The notes beneath the pieces are model-generated. The model was given only the letters and a program-made list of their open reading frames with translations, did no database searches and was not told where the DNA came from. The translations under genes and the position numbers were made by a program. This document shows positions 5,637 to 7,734 of a DNA stretch of 7,734 bases, piece by piece (within the stretch, counting starts at the first letter, position 1; the number at the start of each line of letters is the position of its first letter). Source of the DNA: Ruminococcaceae bacterium UBA737 (GTDB taxonomy: Bacteria > Bacillota > Clostridia > Oscillospirales > Acutalibacteraceae); assembly GCA_002297415.1 (NCBI GenBank), contig DBKZ01000072.1, forward strand, positions 16,151-23,884. Reading direction: 5' to 3'.

Positions 5637-7734
5637 ATGAAAATAGTAAATGAACTTATAGAAAAGTATCTTAAGGGTCATTCCAAGGATTTTATAATCG
5701 AGGAAATTCAGCCTGAAAACGGCTTCGATACATGGGAGCTTGATACAAGGGATAATAAAATCGTTCTTAAGGGAAATAACGCAGGCTCTGTTGCGGCGGC
5801 TTTCGGTTATTATCTTAAATATACCGTTAAGGCTAACCTTTCTTGGTGCGGCAAAAGAATTCCGGATTTCGTCGGTAAGGACCTGCCTCTGCCTCAGGCT
5901 TATAAAAGAGTTATAAAGCAAAAATACAGAGTTTATATGAACTACTGCACCCATTCCTACAGCGCCGCTTGGTGGAACTGGGACAGATGGGAATATGAAA
6001 TTGATATGATGGCTTTAAACGGTATAAATATGCCGCTTGCCGTCACCGGTACCGAGGGTGTATGGTATGACACCTTGCTTGAACTCGGGTTTACGGATAT
6101 TGAAGCAAGGTCCTTCCTTGTCGGTCCCGCTTTTCTTGCTTGGCAGCTGATGACCAATATCGAGGGTCATGGCGGACCTTTACCGAAAGCTTGGATTGAC
6201 GAGCATGTGGCTTTGGGCAAAAAGATAATTGCGCGCGAGCTTGAATTCGGAATGAAGCCCATTCAGCAGGGATATTCCGGCTTTGTGCCGAACCTTATGA
6301 AGGAAAAATTCAAGGACAGCAAATTTCTTATTAAAAAGACATGGAACAATATCGGCCATACTACCGAAATCGACCCTCTTGACCCGCTGTTTAAAAAGGT
6401 CGGAGAGGTGTTTATGAATAATCAGCGCAGGCTGTTCGGCGCGCACGGTTTTTATGCCTGCGACCCGTTCCATGAGGGAACACCCCCTGTTGACGGCGAC
6501 GAGTACCTGAACACCGTCGGTAAGACGATTTCCGATTTTTATTATTCGTTTGATAAAAATTATATCTGGGTCATGCAGGCATGGTCTATAAGAAAGCAGA
6601 TTGCAACTGCCGTTGATAAAAATCATTTGCTTATTCTTGACCTTGACTGTCAGTTCCCCGTAGAGCATGAGGGCTACTGGGGATATGATTATGTCGTCGG
6701 CAGACTTCATAACTTCGGCGCGAGAATGAGCAGTCTTCACGGCGATATGCACCTTGCCGCGGAAAACGGCTTTATTAAGGCCGGACAGTATGCCAAAGCC
6801 GCTGTAGGCGCAGGTGTTTTAATGGAAGGAATAGGACAGAATCCTGCATTTTATGATTTAAGCCTTGAAATGCTCACCCGTCCCGATTCGGTGGATGTTT
6901 ATGAGTGGGTAAAGGGTTATATTGAGCGCAGATATGCCGTAACAGGCGAGGATAAGGAAAAATGCTTTAAGGCATGGAAGCTTTTACTTGATAAGATTTA
7001 TATTAAAGGCACCGATTATGTTGAGCGCGGAACCGTTATCTGCACAAGACCCTGCTTAAGGCTTCGCGGAACAGGTCCCTGCGATACCTTTGAAATTCAC
7101 TATGATAATAAGGTCCTGCTTGAAATTATCAATCTTCTTAAAACGGTTAAGTGCGATACCGAGGGCTTTAAATATGATATAAGCGATTTTTCAAGACAGC
7201 TTATTTCAAACTATGCTCAAAAGCTTTATGCCGAATTAAAGGACGCTTATTGCGAAAAGCGCTTTGATGATTTTAAAGCCAAAAAGTGTGAATTTATCGA
7301 ACTGCTTGACGATATGGACGATATGCTTTCCTCAAGACCCGAATGGACTTTGCAAAAATGGATTGCCGACGCAAGGAGCCACGGAACTACAGAGGAAGAA
7401 AAAAATCTTTATGAATATAACGCCCGTATGCAGGTAACTATTTGGGGCAATGAAGAGGAAAGCCTGCTCTTTGATTATGCTTGGAAGGAATGGGCAGGGC
7501 TTATAAAAAGCTATTATAAGCCGCGCTGGGAAAAGTTCTTTTGTATGCTTGAAGCTAAGGCTGAGCAGGGCTTTAATTACCCTGAATATGAGGACACATT
7601 AAAGGTATTTGAAAACCGCATAGTATGGAATGCGGATGACTTTTATATAAACCTCGGAAAGTGGGAATCCGCTTGGGAGCATAGCACCGAGCCTATTCCG
7701 CTTGGAAATACCGCTCCTGATAAGTCCTTTGAGC
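5637..7734 (+). CDS. GH89 alpha-N-acetylglucosaminidase (NAGLU-like), predicted cytoplasmic; 3' end outside window
   Basis: At least 699 codons, open to the right edge; human NAGLU is 743 residues, so little is probably missing. The enzyme family hydrolyses terminal alpha-linked N-acetylglucosamine. The layout is an N-terminal NAGLU_N-like domain (about 1-85), a TIM barrel (about 95-430) and a helical C-terminal domain (about 435 onward). The barrel opens with NYCTHSYSAAWWNWDRWE (102 onward) and ALNGIN, closely like human NAGLU. Glu280 in DPFHEGTPP is the expected acid/base (human Glu316). Glu397 in VLMEGIGQN is the expected nucleophile (human Glu446). AAAGGAAG (5623-5630) lies six bases before the ATG. 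A TAA stop (5634-5636) immediately precedes the ATG in frame, and the N-terminus MKIVNELIEKYL has no signal peptide, so secretion is unlikely. It is 15 bases behind the transporter gene and almost certainly in its operon. Confidence 0.95.
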   Translation, partial: MKIVNELIEKYLKGHSKDFIIEEIQPENGFDTWELDTRDNKIVLKGNNAGSVAAAFGYYLKYTVKANLSWCGKRIPDFVGKDLPLPQAYKRVIKQKYRVYMNYCTHSYSAAWWNWDRWEYEIDMMALNGINMPLAVTGTEGVWYDTLLELGFTDIEARSFLVGPAFLAWQLMTNIEGHGGPLPKAWIDEHVALGKKIIARELEFGMKPIQQGYSGFVPNLMKEKFKDSKFLIKKTWNNIGHTTEIDPLDPLFKKVGEVFMNNQRRLFGAHGFYACDPFHEGTPPVDGDEYLNTVGKTISDFYYSFDKNYIWVMQAWSIRKQIATAVDKNHLLILDLDCQFPVEHEGYWGYDYVVGRLHNFGARMSSLHGDMHLAAENGFIKAGQYAKAAVGAGVLMEGIGQNPAFYDLSLEMLTRPDSVDVYEWVKGYIERRYAVTGEDKEKCFKAWKLLLDKIYIKGTDYVERGTVICTRPCLRLRGTGPCDTFEIHYDNKVLLEIINLLKTVKCDTEGFKYDISDFSRQLISNYAQKLYAELKDAYCEKRFDDFKAKKCEFIELLDDMDDMLSSRPEWTLQKWIADARSHGTTEEEKNLYEYNARMQVTIWGNEEESLLFDYAWKEWAGLIKSYYKPRWEKFFCMLEAKAEQGFNYPEYEDTLKVFENRIVWNADDFYINLGKWESAWEHSTEPIPLGNTAPDKSFE

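Noticed and set aside
5613..6157. Two minus-strand open frames at the 5' end of the GH89 gene
   Set aside because: They are antisense to the GH89 N-terminal domain and barrel start, with no supporting motifs.
6180..6752. Minus-strand open frame of 190 codons opposite the GH89 gene
   Set aside because: It lies wholly antisense to strongly conserved GH89 sequence including the catalytic region, has no recognisable family features, and is best explained as a shadow of codon bias.

Overview
The window looks like a chromosomal segment from a low-to-moderate GC Gram-positive bacterium, most likely a gut Clostridia/Oscillospiraceae-type organism. The evidence is Gram-positive style Shine-Dalgarno sites (AGGAGG, AAAGGAG, AGGGGG), sigma-A type promoters with TTGACA/TATAAT boxes at 17-bp spacing, and a Firmicutes LexA box (GAAC-N4-GTTC). 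Gene types also fit: a UmuC-like polymerase paired with a YolD-like protein, a TetR-regulated ABC-2 exporter, a short bacterial NSS transporter and a GH89 glycosidase. Taxonomy is inferred, not proven. No rRNA, tRNA, CRISPR array, insertion sequence or phage gene was seen.

Left part, minus strand (1956 down to 1). A LexA-controlled cassette encodes a Y-family translesion DNA polymerase, followed with no intergenic base by a small YolD-like protein. A separate promoter overlapping the yolD-like stop codon drives an acyl-ACP thioesterase-like gene that runs off the left edge. The polymerase promoter is TTGACT-17-TATAAT with a perfect GAAC-N4-GTTC box at the expected transcription start, so this is an SOS-inducible mutagenesis cassette.

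Middle part, plus strand (2057-4153). Divergent from the polymerase is a three-gene operon: TetR-family regulator, ABC-2 type ATPase and ABC-2 type permease, joined by two 4-base ATGA overlaps. Its promoter is a perfect TTGACA-17-TATAAT with an extended -10. An almost symmetric palindrome sits at the predicted start site and is a good candidate TetR operator. The likely logic is an autorepressed, ligand-inducible exporter.

Right part, plus strand (4188-7734). A third consensus promoter, whose -10 box lies inside a 13-bp inverted repeat, precedes an 11-TM sodium:neurotransmitter-symporter (NSS/LeuT) family transporter. Fifteen bases after it begins a GH89 alpha-N-acetylglucosaminidase, cut by the right edge. 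The GH89 gene has an in-frame stop codon directly before its ATG and no signal peptide, so the enzyme is predicted to be cytoplasmic. Pairing an amino-acid type transporter with a cytosolic GH89 enzyme is the least expected arrangement here. Otherwise the genes belong to known families, and I see no clear evidence of a wholly new system.
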